A DNA stretch of 64,000 bases, taken from positions 1 to 64,000 of the IMG/VR virus record IMGVR_UViG_3300027969_002424, one strand, 5' to 3'. Origin of the DNA: a virus. Both the position numbers and the translations under genes were made by a program. Shown in pieces: positions 5,911 to 14,844 of this stretch. Each line of letters begins with the position of its first letter. Positions within the stretch are counted from its first letter, which is position 1. The notes below the pieces were generated by a model. That model ran no database searches. It worked only from the letters and a program-made list of their open reading frames with translations, and had not been told where the DNA came from.

Positions 5911-7922
5911 TATTGCTGTCCTTGTTGTTGTAGTAACTGTTTTGCCTTTTCTACACTAAGCATTGGGCGAGGATGTGATCCATCTATAATACTTTGTAGA
6001 TATTCTGCACTATAACCACTTGGTGCTTTTGCTGCTGGTTGTTCATCTGATGGTGCTACTTGAGTAGCAACTGGTTTACCAGTTAAACGATTAATACCAG
6101 GATCTTGATCTGGTAGTACACGACCGTGTGCGGCACCGCCTAATGCCATAGCACCTGCTAATGCTGCACTACCTAATGCGCTTTTCCAGCCTTCATCTAC
6201 TTGGTGTACACCTGAAAGTATTGCTGATTCTTTTATTGGTACACAGTTATTAACTCTAGTATCACCCTTCATCTTAGTGCCTTGTTTTTTATAACCAGTC
6301 CAGCATTTAGGATCCATACGTTGTTTTTCTTCATCCATAGTTTGATTACCACTAGCTTGATCAATTCTGCGTTGTAAGTTAGCTTGCTCATCCGGGGTTG
6401 GAGCACCTGGATTACCTCCTGACACTCTTAAGTTTGCAGGTTTTGGTTGTTTTGCATTACTTGGTGCTGCTGCTTGTTGACTTTGTTGTGCTAATTTACT
6501 AAATTCTTTAGCACCATAACTTACTGCCGCAGTTCTATTTCTTCTCTTTAAACTATTTAATCCATCTAGTACATCATCTATTGCATCTTTAGCATCATCG
6601 ACCGTTCTAAAAGATGATGGTCCAGATGATGGTGCGGCTGCTTGCCCTGCACCACCTGATGCTGCACCAGCTGATGGTGCGTATCCTCTACCGCCACTTG
6701 CTGCTGACATGCCTGAACCTATTCTACTAGCTGGTACATTACTAGTTGTAGCTGCATTGCTTGTAGTTTGTGGTGCTGATGCTCTGGTTTCAGGATTGAC
6801 TTCACCAGTGTGACCCACATGTTGCATAGCTTGATTGGCTCTTGATGCGTCATAACCTGTCATTTTACCGCCACCGTATGCATCTTTCATTCCGGCATAT
6901 GTTCCTTTTACACTACCAATTGCATCACCTACCCCACCCGCCATACGACCCAATAATCCTTGTTTGGGTTGTGCCGGCTGAACCGGTAACGGCTTTGCAG
7001 CAGGAAGTTTAAAGTTAGTAAATAAATTATTCAATGTCTCCTGTGGTACACCTGCTTTAATCATAATATCTGCAATTTGATCACTATCGGTTGGCTTATT
7101 TGCTTTATTCCATGCTTGCAATAATTTGTCAGCAGTAATCTTTGTTGTTAAGTTTTGCCCTTTGGTTTTAGCCCAATCTAGTATACCTTCATCAACTTGT
7201 TTTTTATGCTCATTAACTATTCTACCAATTAATCTATAAATTTGTGATTCAGATAGTTCAAATGATTCATTTCTCATTTGTAGACCATTGACTTCACCCG
7301 GCTTAGCAGGAACTCTTTTTGGTGCTATCGCTGATAGTGCAGAAGTAGCCGTAGTTGGTGGTTTAGGTTGTACTCTAGGAAATTTACTAAAATCACCTGT
7401 ATCTGTTCTTGTACCATCTGATGGACGACCAACAAGTTCTGTACCTTTGTTTAATGCAGCAGTTGCAGCAGCTTGTCTTTGTTGTCTTGCTGCTTGTGCA
7501 GCTTGTCCTGCAGGAGTAGTTGGTTCTTCTGCTGCTGAAACTGATGGATCTGCACTTGTTGATTGTTTTAATCCTGAAGCTGCAACTGGATTAGGAGTGC
7601 TAAACATATCTTTAACTTTGCCAATTGCTGTTCTATTGTTGCCGCCACCTACTAAGTTAGCAGCACCACCTGCTGATTGAATCTCTTGTGCGCTTTTGAA
7701 AATTTGTTGAATTTGTTGAGGGTCAACTGCAACTCCTTCTTTAATTTTTTTTGCATCATTATCAAATTGTTTTTTAGTAGCAGTATTGATACCTTTAAAA
7801 CGTTTGTCGCCTTTTTTGAAGTCACCTTCACTATCAGCTTTGCTAGCATTAGCCGCAGCAGCAGTTTTGTATTTTGCCAACTTGTCGTTAGATAGTTCTG
7901 CTAAAAATTCATTGGTTCTCAT
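5910..7922 (-). CDS. Large Ala/Gly-rich probable internal virion protein
   Basis: 670 residues of low-complexity Ala/Gly/Gln/Pro sequence around a few structured blocks. The leader MRTNEFLAEL matches the T4 capsid-targeting pattern. Residues 215-310 look folded (helices around SQIYRLIGRIVNEHKK and an ITADKLLQAWNKA block). Residues 536-566 hold a conserved Cys-pair block (KCWTGYKKQGTKMKG then VNNCVPIKES). Residues 575-599 are VDEGWKS followed by a hydrophobic Ala/Gly segment that recurs in the next gene. L/I/V-x-E sites resembling prohead-protease cleavage points occur at 7-9, 60-62, 243-245, 563-565 and 575-577. I infer a packaged, possibly membrane-penetrating protein; no enzyme domain was found. 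Confidence 0.5.
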   Translation of the reverse strand: MRTNEFLAELSNDKLAKYKTAAAANASKADSEGDFKKGDKRFKGINTATKKQFDNDAKKIKEGVAVDPQQIQQIFKSAQEIQSAGGAANLVGGGNNRTAIGKVKDMFSTPNPVAASGLKQSTSADPSVSAAEEPTTPAGQAAQAARQQRQAAATAALNKGTELVGRPSDGTRTDTGDFSKFPRVQPKPPTTATSALSAIAPKRVPAKPGEVNGLQMRNESFELSESQIYRLIGRIVNEHKKQVDEGILDWAKTKGQNLTTKITADKLLQAWNKANKPTDSDQIADIMIKAGVPQETLNNLFTNFKLPAAKPLPVQPAQPKQGLLGRMAGGVGDAIGSVKGTYAGMKDAYGGGKMTGYDASRANQAMQHVGHTGEVNPETRASAPQTTSNAATTSNVPASRIGSGMSAASGGRGYAPSAGAASGGAGQAAAPSSGPSSFRTVDDAKDAIDDVLDGLNSLKRRNRTAAVSYGAKEFSKLAQQSQQAAAPSNAKQPKPANLRVSGGNPGAPTPDEQANLQRRIDQASGNQTMDEEKQRMDPKCWTGYKKQGTKMKGDTRVNNCVPIKESAILSGVHQVDEGWKSALGSAALAGAMALGGAAHGRVLPDQDPGINRLTGKPVATQVAPSDEQPAAKAPSGYSAEYLQSIIDGSHPRPMLSVEKAKQLLQQQGQQ

Positions 7923-7924
7923 AA

Positions 7925-10030
7925 TTATGCTTTCTTATTTTTGATAGATTTTTTGCTTTCGTATGCTATAGAAGCACCGGGTCTAGAAGAAGATGTATAT
8001 CCTCTATCTTGTAATCTTGCTGGTTCATCACCAGTAGCTGAATATGGAGTGTTACTTAGATTGTTTGAATCATGTTGTCTCTGATATTCTTGGTTAGATG
8101 CATCCATTTCATCTTTACTAACTAATGGAGGTTGAACATCTGCACGATGTAATTTGAAATTATAAAACTTGATACCTTTTGATTTCATAAAATCTTTAAC
8201 TGCTTCTGAAGCCTGTCCCGGGGAGTTATATTCTGTTCCAAGATTGATATCTTTTGTAATTGATTTACCATCTACTTGAAAAGTAATTTGAGCAACAATA
8301 GGTTGTATTTCATGTGCATGTGCTCCTGCCCCGCCCAATGCAGCAGCACCTGCTAGTGCAGCACCTGCTAAATTACTTTTCCAACCTTCTTCTACTTTTT
8401 TCTTAGCAGCATCCCATGCAGCATCAGTCTTTACATTGTATTCTTTGCCACCAGCGCCAATGTCAGCAACTCTGCTACCAATATCTTTTTTAGTTTTTAC
8501 AACAGCTTTATTGTGTTTGTTCACACTCTTTTGCATTAATTTACCGAAGTCTGGATTGCGTTTAAGGGCCCGTTCATCTTCTGGACTTCTTGAACTTGCT
8601 GCTGCTGTTCTCAAATCACCTAAGTCAAATGCTTCCCTCATTCCTGCTACTTTGCTACCTTGAGTGTTAGCTGCGGTACCGGTACGGCTGGCTTTCATCT
8701 TATCTCCACCGCCACCAATGTGTCTACTACCATAATCGGTCTTGTCTGCCTTGCGTGGCTTTTTATATGGTAATTGTTGAACATTACCACCTTTACTTAA
8801 AAATGCTTGTAATGCAGAATCATCTTCCGCTACACCTTCAGCACTATCAGTAGCTAATACATCTGCAACTGTGCCAATATGATCGTTTGCTACTGTGATA
8901 TAACTGTATTCCCATGCATCTAATTGATTACCTTGCTTCAACATCTGATGTATCTGCTTGCAATTCTTTGCAATATTACGCAACTCTCCCATAGCCATTT
9001 GTGGAATCTGTTCTCCACCATCACTATCTTCGTATGCAAGTCCACCGGCGATAACACCAGCACCTTCCGTTACCCCTTGCTCTGCTTGATCCATGTACCA
9101 TTTAAGAATTTTTAGTAATTCAGTAAGTGATTCTTGCCCTTCAGGATTACAGTAGTTCTTAGCCATTCTAGCTAAGTCGTACATTGTTCGTAAGTTGCTG
9201 GTGCTTACATCACCTTCATTCATACCTATCTTACGCATCACCGCTGGAGAAGCGATTTTTTTTATCGCTTCTTTTTTTCCTACTTGTGCTGCCCTATTGC
9301 TTATTTTTTGTGATACATCATCATAATGTTTTGCCAATGGATTCATATAGCCGCCACCTAATGCATTATGCACCTCAGGCTTCATTGCTTGATTACTTTT
9401 GTTTTTAGCTAATTGTGCGGATCTTTGTAACAGATCAGAACTGAGTTCATTGATAGCATCACTATCAGGTTGCATCTCTTGACTGCTGATTAGATAATCC
9501 ATCACATTAACCATCATACCTTTTGCTGCGCCAATCTTCTCTGATACCCACTCGGGGAATTCAGATTGAACGGATAATCTCTTATCTAAATCACTAGCAG
9601 CACGGGCGATAGTGTGTAGACTGTTCTTTAATGTGTGACCTTCGTGTTCACCATGGTCTAAGTCATGCTTAACAAATCCAGTTCTTCTTAGTCTACCTTG
9701 ACCCGGGATAACGATTAAGTCTTGTTCTGCAATTTCCTCTTCGTTGACTTTTGTCATGCTTGCTTTGATTTCAGCTTTTGTTTTTCCATATTTCTTTTGA
9801 AATTCAGCAGTAGTTAACTCTGTTAAATCTATTGATAGTTCTTTAACTTTGCTTTCTGTAATGCTATTAGCGTAAGGCCCTTTCTTTTTAGCCTTCCCTT
9901 TCATTACTTGTTGTACAGGTTTCAGTCCCGGAACATTAACATTTTCACGGGTTTGAGTCATCATAGGCTTTGCTACGGTTGCGACTGACCCTGCTGTGGT
10001 TGAATTTTCTACTATTTGCTTAAATCTCAT
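7925..10030 (-). CDS. Large probable internal virion protein with repeated V-x-E-G sites
   Basis: 701 residues beginning MRFKQIVENST. Helical blocks occur at about 160-270 and 275-395. The C-terminus has a hydrophobic Ala/Gly stretch (551-573) preceded by VEEGWKS, shared with the downstream gene, and a beta-rich domain (576-640). Candidate prohead-protease motifs are IVE 6-8, ITE 57-59, IAE 100-102, MNE 270-272, VTE 320-322, VAE 400-402 and VEE 546-548, most followed by Gly, Asp or Ser. It is preceded by a textbook late promoter 23 nt upstream. Likely a packaged internal protein, perhaps cut into several pieces. Nothing indicates an enzyme. Confidence 0.5.
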   Translation of the reverse strand: MRFKQIVENSTTAGSVATVAKPMMTQTRENVNVPGLKPVQQVMKGKAKKKGPYANSITESKVKELSIDLTELTTAEFQKKYGKTKAEIKASMTKVNEEEIAEQDLIVIPGQGRLRRTGFVKHDLDHGEHEGHTLKNSLHTIARAASDLDKRLSVQSEFPEWVSEKIGAAKGMMVNVMDYLISSQEMQPDSDAINELSSDLLQRSAQLAKNKSNQAMKPEVHNALGGGYMNPLAKHYDDVSQKISNRAAQVGKKEAIKKIASPAVMRKIGMNEGDVSTSNLRTMYDLARMAKNYCNPEGQESLTELLKILKWYMDQAEQGVTEGAGVIAGGLAYEDSDGGEQIPQMAMGELRNIAKNCKQIHQMLKQGNQLDAWEYSYITVANDHIGTVADVLATDSAEGVAEDDSALQAFLSKGGNVQQLPYKKPRKADKTDYGSRHIGGGGDKMKASRTGTAANTQGSKVAGMREAFDLGDLRTAAASSRSPEDERALKRNPDFGKLMQKSVNKHNKAVVKTKKDIGSRVADIGAGGKEYNVKTDAAWDAAKKKVEEGWKSNLAGAALAGAAALGGAGAHAHEIQPIVAQITFQVDGKSITKDINLGTEYNSPGQASEAVKDFMKSKGIKFYNFKLHRADVQPPLVSKDEMDASNQEYQRQHDSNNLSNTPYSATGDEPARLQDRGYTSSSRPGASIAYESKKSIKNKKA

Positions 10031-10053
10031 GACGGTTTCCCAAAGTTATAGAG

Positions 10054-10061
10054 TATTTATC
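10054..10061 (-). promoter_or_regulatory. T4-late-type promoter element GATAAATA
   Basis: Minus-strand GATAAATA followed by CTC, 23 nt before ATG 10030. The spacing fits a T4 late promoter with a short leader; GGGAAA may be the ribosome binding site. Confidence 0.7.
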
Positions 10062-10083
10062 AAAATACCATAATAAGGAAACT

Positions 10084-11490
10084 TTAGATTTTGCCGTTTG
10101 CTTTAGCTGTTGGGGGTATTCCAGCACGACTGGTGTTCCAGTAGAATGCTTTTGCGTTCTTTTTTATACTGTCAGGGTGTACATCTACAGTTAGTGCTGT
10201 CTTGAATCGCGGGTCATTCTTTTGTTTTTCGCTTGGAATATATCCACTTGCTTCACTTATTCCACCACGATATTGATTATCTTTAACGCCAGCATAAGGA
10301 CTTACTGGTGGAGTTTTTTCTGCTGCAAATTGCATGGTGTTGTATTCTTCCGCCACACCTTTTACTTTTGGATCTAAATCTTTCAAGCTATTCACATCAC
10401 CTTGCTTGCGCCACTTTGACCACATTTTTTGTCCAGCGGTAGTTTGTGTTTCAGAAGGCAATACATTGACACCTAACATGCGAATCAAAGCATACATATT
10501 TGCGGCTATACCTTGTCCTTGATATTTAGGATCGACTCTGGTCTTCATGCTTGTTACACCTTGCACTTCACCTGTATATAGATTTCGTGCTTTGGCAAAT
10601 TGTGCATCTCCAATTGGATTGAGATTTTTTTTATCATATGCTTTGATAGATAAGAAATCATTTTTCTTCCCTGCATTTGTAACATGATAAAGTATTCCGT
10701 TTATGTCTTGTTTGAAATCTAATCCTGGTTTCCATAACTCATTGTTGAATTGTTCTTCTTCATCTATGTTCTGATACATAGTCTCAAACGATAACTTCTC
10801 ACTATGTAACTTGTCTCTTAAATCATATAATTTTGTAATATATCCTTGACTACGCAACATCTTATATGCTAAATTTTCAGGACCAAACTCACCACCTTTA
10901 TCTAATCCTGCTTGTCTATATCGTTTGATCGTGTCTATTATATGTTTTACTTTACTATATTTTCTTGACTGTAGTGCTATCTCTATCAAACCTAATAACT
11001 TTTCATACTTGCTTTTAGTAGAAGTTTGGTCAAAATCACTTCTACGCTTAGTGGGTATTCTTATCCACTGATCATTCATTACACTGTATTCACCTAAACT
11101 TACAACAGGTTGTCTACTGTCTTGTACATATAATTCTACTGGAATTTTATGAATTGTTATATCATGTGTATCATTGTATATTGTTTTCTTTGCTGTAAAT
11201 AACTCTTTATATACTTCATTGGTAGGTAAATTACCCATGTCTACTAATATATGTAAATCTAAATCACTGTGCTTTGTGTAGCTAAATGCAGCATTACTAC
11301 CTGAGATTGTTATGTCTTTTACATCTAAATCATGTACACCTAATTCTTCTAAAAAATCTGCTGCTATCAGCATAAGCTGGTCTCTAACATCTGGTCGCAA
11401 TTTAGTTTCATTCCATAACTTAGGATTAAGTTTATCGTGGAATGTTACCGCATCACTTAGTTTAAAGCTATTAAGTTCTTTTTGATTCAT
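10084..11490 (-). CDS. Pol-beta-type nucleotidyltransferase fused to GNAT-like acetyltransferase
   Basis: 468 residues with at least three parts. Residues about 60-85 contain ISGSNAAFSYTKHSDLDLHI, the GS...SDLDL active-site signature of the nucleotidyltransferase (DNA polymerase beta-like) superfamily. Residues about 310-365 contain TRVDPKYQGQGIAANMY, the acetyl-CoA-binding motif A of GNAT acetyltransferases. The last 60 residues (ASGYIPSEKQKNDPRFKTAL..., ending NTSRAGIPPTAKANGKI) form a separate tail of unknown function. The fusion is unusual. Substrates are unknown; adenylylation of a tRNA, protein or antibiotic-like small molecule are possibilities. It overlaps an upstream 21-residue ORF by ATGA. 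Confidence 0.6.
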   Translation of the reverse strand: MNQKELNSFKLSDAVTFHDKLNPKLWNETKLRPDVRDQLMLIAADFLEELGVHDLDVKDITISGSNAAFSYTKHSDLDLHILVDMGNLPTNEVYKELFTAKKTIYNDTHDITIHKIPVELYVQDSRQPVVSLGEYSVMNDQWIRIPTKRRSDFDQTSTKSKYEKLLGLIEIALQSRKYSKVKHIIDTIKRYRQAGLDKGGEFGPENLAYKMLRSQGYITKLYDLRDKLHSEKLSFETMYQNIDEEEQFNNELWKPGLDFKQDINGILYHVTNAGKKNDFLSIKAYDKKNLNPIGDAQFAKARNLYTGEVQGVTSMKTRVDPKYQGQGIAANMYALIRMLGVNVLPSETQTTAGQKMWSKWRKQGDVNSLKDLDPKVKGVAEEYNTMQFAAEKTPPVSPYAGVKDNQYRGGISEASGYIPSEKQKNDPRFKTALTVDVHPDSIKKNAKAFYWNTSRAGIPPTAKANGKI

Positions 11491-11552
11491 TTTTTTGGGT
11501 CAGGTGGAACGGGAGGGAATTTCTTTGGAGTTTTATGTCTAAACCAACTCAT
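11487..11552 (-). CDS. Possible 21-residue basic protein MSWFRHKTPKK...
   Basis: A very short frame from ATG 11552 encoding MSWFRHKTPKKFPPVPPDPK plus a final Lys. Its stop overlaps the ATG of the nucleotidyltransferase fusion gene (ATGA), and a late-type AATAAATA lies 5 nt upstream. I recall small MSWFRHK-type ORFs in T4-like cyanophages, but cannot confirm this. It may be a real basic, proline-rich peptide or merely a translational coupler for the downstream gene. Confidence 0.4.
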   Translation of the reverse strand: MSWFRHKTPKKFPPVPPDPKK

Positions 11553-11557
11553 ATATG

Positions 11558-11565
11558 TATTTATT
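11558..11565 (-). promoter_or_regulatory. T4-late-type promoter element AATAAATA
   Basis: Minus-strand AATAAATA, 5 nt before ATG 11552; probably drives the nucleotidyltransferase fusion gene. Confidence 0.5.
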
Positions 11566-11571
11566 ACTATA

Positions 11572-12108
11572 TTATAAATCTAGTATTTGACGAGGTAACC
11601 AAAGTTCATATATATTTTTATCGATCGGAGTATCTACGCATTTAGATAAAGATTCAACTGCTTTTCCGTCAATAATATCTTCTAAAGATATTAAATTTTT
11701 GACTTGTGTATTAACAAATTCAGAATATTTGATTATATTTTTTGCATATTCTTCTGTAGAATTGAAACCTATATCATTTTTATACCAATCTTTATGCTGG
11801 TTAAGTTTGCTAAATCTACCTGCTGCCCATAATGCAATTTTAAAATCAAAGGTTATTATAGATATAATTTTATGTTTTTTTTCAATATGATATTCCATTT
11901 GATGACTTGGCAAACTTAGATATTTATTTTTCATGTTATTAATGTAAATATCTTTTTCTTGGTCTGTTTTAAATAATATAGGACATTTTAATTTGTCTCT
12001 TTCATCTTGAATTACTATATAATCATTTTCTAAAATAACGCCGGTTGGATCAATCATCGCGGTAATTAAATCCCCGCAGCATCCACCCATAAAAGAAACA
12101 ATATTCAT
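11572..12108 (-). CDS. Hypothetical protein, 178 residues
   Basis: No family was recognised. The protein is rich in Ile, Lys and Asn and its codons are more A+T-rich than those of its neighbours. It begins MNIVSFMGGCCGDLITAMID, where GGCCGD could be a nucleotide- or sulfate-binding loop; the protein is vaguely like small sulfotransferase- or kinase-like P-loop proteins, but the rest gives no support. An intrinsic terminator lies immediately upstream, so transcription must start within the roughly 25 nt between the two genes or read through. The composition suggests separate acquisition. Confidence 0.45.
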   Translation of the reverse strand: MNIVSFMGGCCGDLITAMIDPTGVILENDYIVIQDERDKLKCPILFKTDQEKDIYINNMKNKYLSLPSHQMEYHIEKKHKIISIITFDFKIALWAAGRFSKLNQHKDWYKNDIGFNSTEEYAKNIIKYSEFVNTQVKNLISLEDIIDGKAVESLSKCVDTPIDKNIYELWLPRQILDL

Positions 12109-12116
12109 TGTATTAG

Positions 12117-12140
12117 AAAAGCCCCTTTCGGGGCTTTTTT
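12117..12140 (-). terminator. Intrinsic terminator after glycosyltransferase-like gene
   Basis: Stem GCCCC/GGGGC with a 4-nt loop, flanked by A and T runs (aaaagcccc tttc ggggctttttt). It lies just past the stop at 12139 on the minus strand; the A/T flanks make it potentially bidirectional. Confidence 0.85.
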
Positions 12141-13068
12141 ATGCTGCTTTTACTGACTTGATTTCGTTGCCATCTTTGTCAGTTAATTTCATTCCCAGAC
12201 TTTGTTGTTGTTCTAAGAACATTGGTCCCACTGTCTTAAGTAGATGTTCTTGATTTTCCATACAGAAAACATAACTACCGCTGTGACGCAATAGAACACG
12301 CTTGTCCATCCAGATACGACCACCTAAGTCACGCCAATTTTCGCAGAATGTCCAATCTTCGCTGTAGTAGCGATTCTGACGAACTGCTGTGTCAAAATAT
12401 GTTTTCAAGTATTGATCATACATTGGATCTAATCCAATGTCGTTCTTGTATTGCTTAACAGCAGGGTGAGTATTCAATTTCTCAAATACATGTTTCTTCA
12501 TTAACAAGAAACCTGTACCTGCTTTAGATACTTCTTGCAATCCATCTGGTCCTTCTTCTGCACCTTCAAATCCGTTAACTACCCACTTGATAGGCATAGT
12601 TTTCATTGGGTACAATCCACCGATAACGTCTACGTCACGGTTCAATAGAACTAATAGATGCCATGGCTCCCAACCAATGTCAGCGTCAACAAAGAACAAG
12701 TGTGTTGCATCTGGCATAGCTAAGAACTTAGCAGTTAGTGTGTTACGGGCACGACTGATAAGACTTTCGTTGACCATTGTTTCCAATGTCCAGTCAATGT
12801 TCAATTGACGGGCTGTGTTAGCCCACTTGATGAAACTCATAAATGTTGATTCAGTCAACATACCACCATAGCAAGGCATAGCGATATGCACTTTGGTTGT
12901 ACGCAAGAAATCTACATTTACTTGTACTTGGCCTGCTACTGGGGTTTGATCTGCTGGAGCATCTGCTTTTTGTGCTTGCTCTGCTGCCGCTTGTTCAGCG
13001 ATTTCTTGTACCTTTTCTACTGGTACTGTTTTTTCTTCTTTAGTTGCTTTGGGTTTTCTTGTTGCCAT
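12139..13068 (-). CDS. GT-A-fold glycosyltransferase-like protein
   Basis: 309 residues. A Lys/Ala/Gln-rich N-terminal tail (1-50) precedes a GT-A-like domain: KVHIAMPCYGGMLTESTF at the first nucleotide-binding strand, ESLISRARNTLTAKFL, and HLFFVDADIGWEPW with the D-x-D-type metal motif (DAD). GLYPMK and a GTGFLLMKKHVFE acceptor-side segment follow, then YSEDWTFCENWRDLGG. This layout is common to phage glycosyltransferase family 2-like proteins. The acceptor is unknown (phage DNA, capsid or host surface). A late-type TGTAAATA lies 24 nt upstream with AGAGGA as ribosome binding site, and a strong terminator follows, so it is a single-gene late unit. Confidence 0.65.
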   Translation of the reverse strand: MATRKPKATKEEKTVPVEKVQEIAEQAAAEQAQKADAPADQTPVAGQVQVNVDFLRTTKVHIAMPCYGGMLTESTFMSFIKWANTARQLNIDWTLETMVNESLISRARNTLTAKFLAMPDATHLFFVDADIGWEPWHLLVLLNRDVDVIGGLYPMKTMPIKWVVNGFEGAEEGPDGLQEVSKAGTGFLLMKKHVFEKLNTHPAVKQYKNDIGLDPMYDQYLKTYFDTAVRQNRYYSEDWTFCENWRDLGGRIWMDKRVLLRHSGSYVFCMENQEHLLKTVGPMFLEQQQSLGMKLTDKDGNEIKSVKAA

Positions 13069-13092
13069 ATGGTCCTCTTGTTAAGATATAAT

Positions 13093-13100
13093 TATTTACA
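13093..13100 (-). promoter_or_regulatory. Variant late promoter element TGTAAATA
   Basis: Minus-strand TGTAAATA, 24 nt before ATG 13068; the same spacing is seen for other structural-type genes here. Confidence 0.45.
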
Positions 13101-13125
13101 TCCTACAGAGGGGTACGAAATATTT

Positions 13126-14844
13126 TTATTTTTCGTCTAGGTAATCAAATTTAGGTTCAACAGGTAATCCGTCGCTACGCTCACGCTTTTTCATTTGTTC
13201 GCTGTCTCGTGCGGCTCTTAGTTTAGCGATAGGTGCCCCATCACCTGCTAAGTCTTTTGCCACATGAGCCATAACATCACTTTCTTTTTCCATTACAGTT
13301 GCTATACCAACACCAACGCCTAAGCTAGCTAGTGTATATTTGAGTGTGTCTACCCAATTCTTGCCGTTCATTCTTGCACCCACTGCAGGGACGATTGAGT
13401 TCAATATACCTTGCATCATTAGATTAGTTTGATAGGGTGTTAGTTGTATATTATTAGCAAGATTTATTGCGCCACCGCCTAGTAGTGCTGCTATAGCTGT
13501 AATGATTCCACCTTGTAAGTATGGATTGTGTTTACCTTCTTTAAATATATCAATCAACTTTTTGCGAACAACTGGGTCATCAGTCTTTTGTAATAAGTGT
13601 CGTGCTTTCTCTACATAGTTTTCTACTTCTTGTTCTTGTGCTTTTTGCATTACAGGTGTATAGAACTTCATAGTAGCATCAACTATTGGATCAGTTTCTT
13701 TATCTTCTTCAATAGGTTCAGTAGTAGCACCCATCTTCATTTTTTCTTGCACCGGCATTGCCTTCTTAACTTTTTTAGTATTGTACACTCCAAATTCTCC
13801 ACCACCGTTGGTTTGGCTTGTCCAACCTGGTAATGACGGTAATACTCTTTTAATCATTCTAGCATACAACGCTCTACGACCGGGTTCTGCGGCTTGGAAA
13901 TATAACAATGAAGGTTTAAATTTTTTCACATACTGAACTATAGCATTGACTACAATTCCAAACACTTCTGCGGCTGCCCCTGTACCTTCGATACCCTGTT
14001 TAACAACTGGAAATCCGCCTTTCATATCCTGTGTAATTTGTTCAAAACTAACAAATTTGCTATTTTCATATACTTCGTCTGAATCAACATAATCATATGG
14101 ACTCATGTTCTCTGGTCCAATATATGGTTCTAAGAAATCCAATTGATATTCTACTCCATTGCTAGCAGTGAAGTTAAATTTAATCATATCAGGATTACTA
14201 GTGTCCCATTGTGAAGTAGCTGTAGATGCTTTAGTATCAAAAACTTCTTGTAAATTAACATCAACACCCATGCCAGCATCTAATAGCTTAACGACATTTG
14301 CTGCTAATGCGGGGTTACTTTGTGTAGCTGGATACAAACTCATTACCATTGCAGTCTTGCGTTTCTCGTTTAGTTTAGGCCACATTGCACGAATCTCACT
14401 TGCACTGGTAATGCCAGGACCAAACTCTACTGTTGGTAGATATTCAATGTAAGCATGTTGTCCAAATGGTTTTAAATCTTTGCCTGTGTATGGTTGAAAG
14501 TATGCAGGACTTCCATCTTTCTTTGTGCCACCTGGTTTAGGTTGCTCATTCTTATCTTTTTCACTACGCACAAATATTAATACATCACTGTCAGGATTAT
14601 ACTTGCTTGTTATTTCTTGTGGTCTGAATGGACTACGAACTTGTACAAATTGTCCTTTCTTTACACCTGCTACTTTAGCAAGTTTTTCTTTGATTGCAAA
14701 AGGAAAAGGTCTTTCACTAGTATCGTCTGATGCCGCAACATATACATCAGCACCCGGAAAGGTTTGTAATGCTGATTGATATAGTGAGGCATGACCCGCA
14801 TGAAACGGGTGAAAGCCTCCGGGCATTACGACTATTGTACTCAT
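13126..14844 (-). CDS. Cytidylyltransferase-like (HxGH) multidomain protein with C-terminal hydrophobic segments
   Basis: 572 residues. The N-terminal 150 residues form a nucleotidylyltransferase fold: MPGGFHPFHAGHASLY carries the HxGH motif and VYVAASDD follows, as in NMN adenylyltransferase and cytidylyltransferases. A middle domain (about 210-370; ASNGVEYQLDFLEPY, LLYFQAAEPGRRALYARMI) is unrecognised. Residues about 430-530 include Gly/Ala-rich hydrophobic helices (ITAIAALLGGGAINLA, TLASLGVGVGIATV) that could insert in membranes. It overlaps the upstream RyR-like gene by 4 nt. It may be a packaged enzyme; NAD or phospholipid-head metabolism is one guess based on the HxGH domain alone. Confidence 0.55.
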   Translation of the reverse strand: MSTIVVMPGGFHPFHAGHASLYQSALQTFPGADVYVAASDDTSERPFPFAIKEKLAKVAGVKKGQFVQVRSPFRPQEITSKYNPDSDVLIFVRSEKDKNEQPKPGGTKKDGSPAYFQPYTGKDLKPFGQHAYIEYLPTVEFGPGITSASEIRAMWPKLNEKRKTAMVMSLYPATQSNPALAANVVKLLDAGMGVDVNLQEVFDTKASTATSQWDTSNPDMIKFNFTASNGVEYQLDFLEPYIGPENMSPYDYVDSDEVYENSKFVSFEQITQDMKGGFPVVKQGIEGTGAAAEVFGIVVNAIVQYVKKFKPSLLYFQAAEPGRRALYARMIKRVLPSLPGWTSQTNGGGEFGVYNTKKVKKAMPVQEKMKMGATTEPIEEDKETDPIVDATMKFYTPVMQKAQEQEVENYVEKARHLLQKTDDPVVRKKLIDIFKEGKHNPYLQGGIITAIAALLGGGAINLANNIQLTPYQTNLMMQGILNSIVPAVGARMNGKNWVDTLKYTLASLGVGVGIATVMEKESDVMAHVAKDLAGDGAPIAKLRAARDSEQMKKRERSDGLPVEPKFDYLDEK

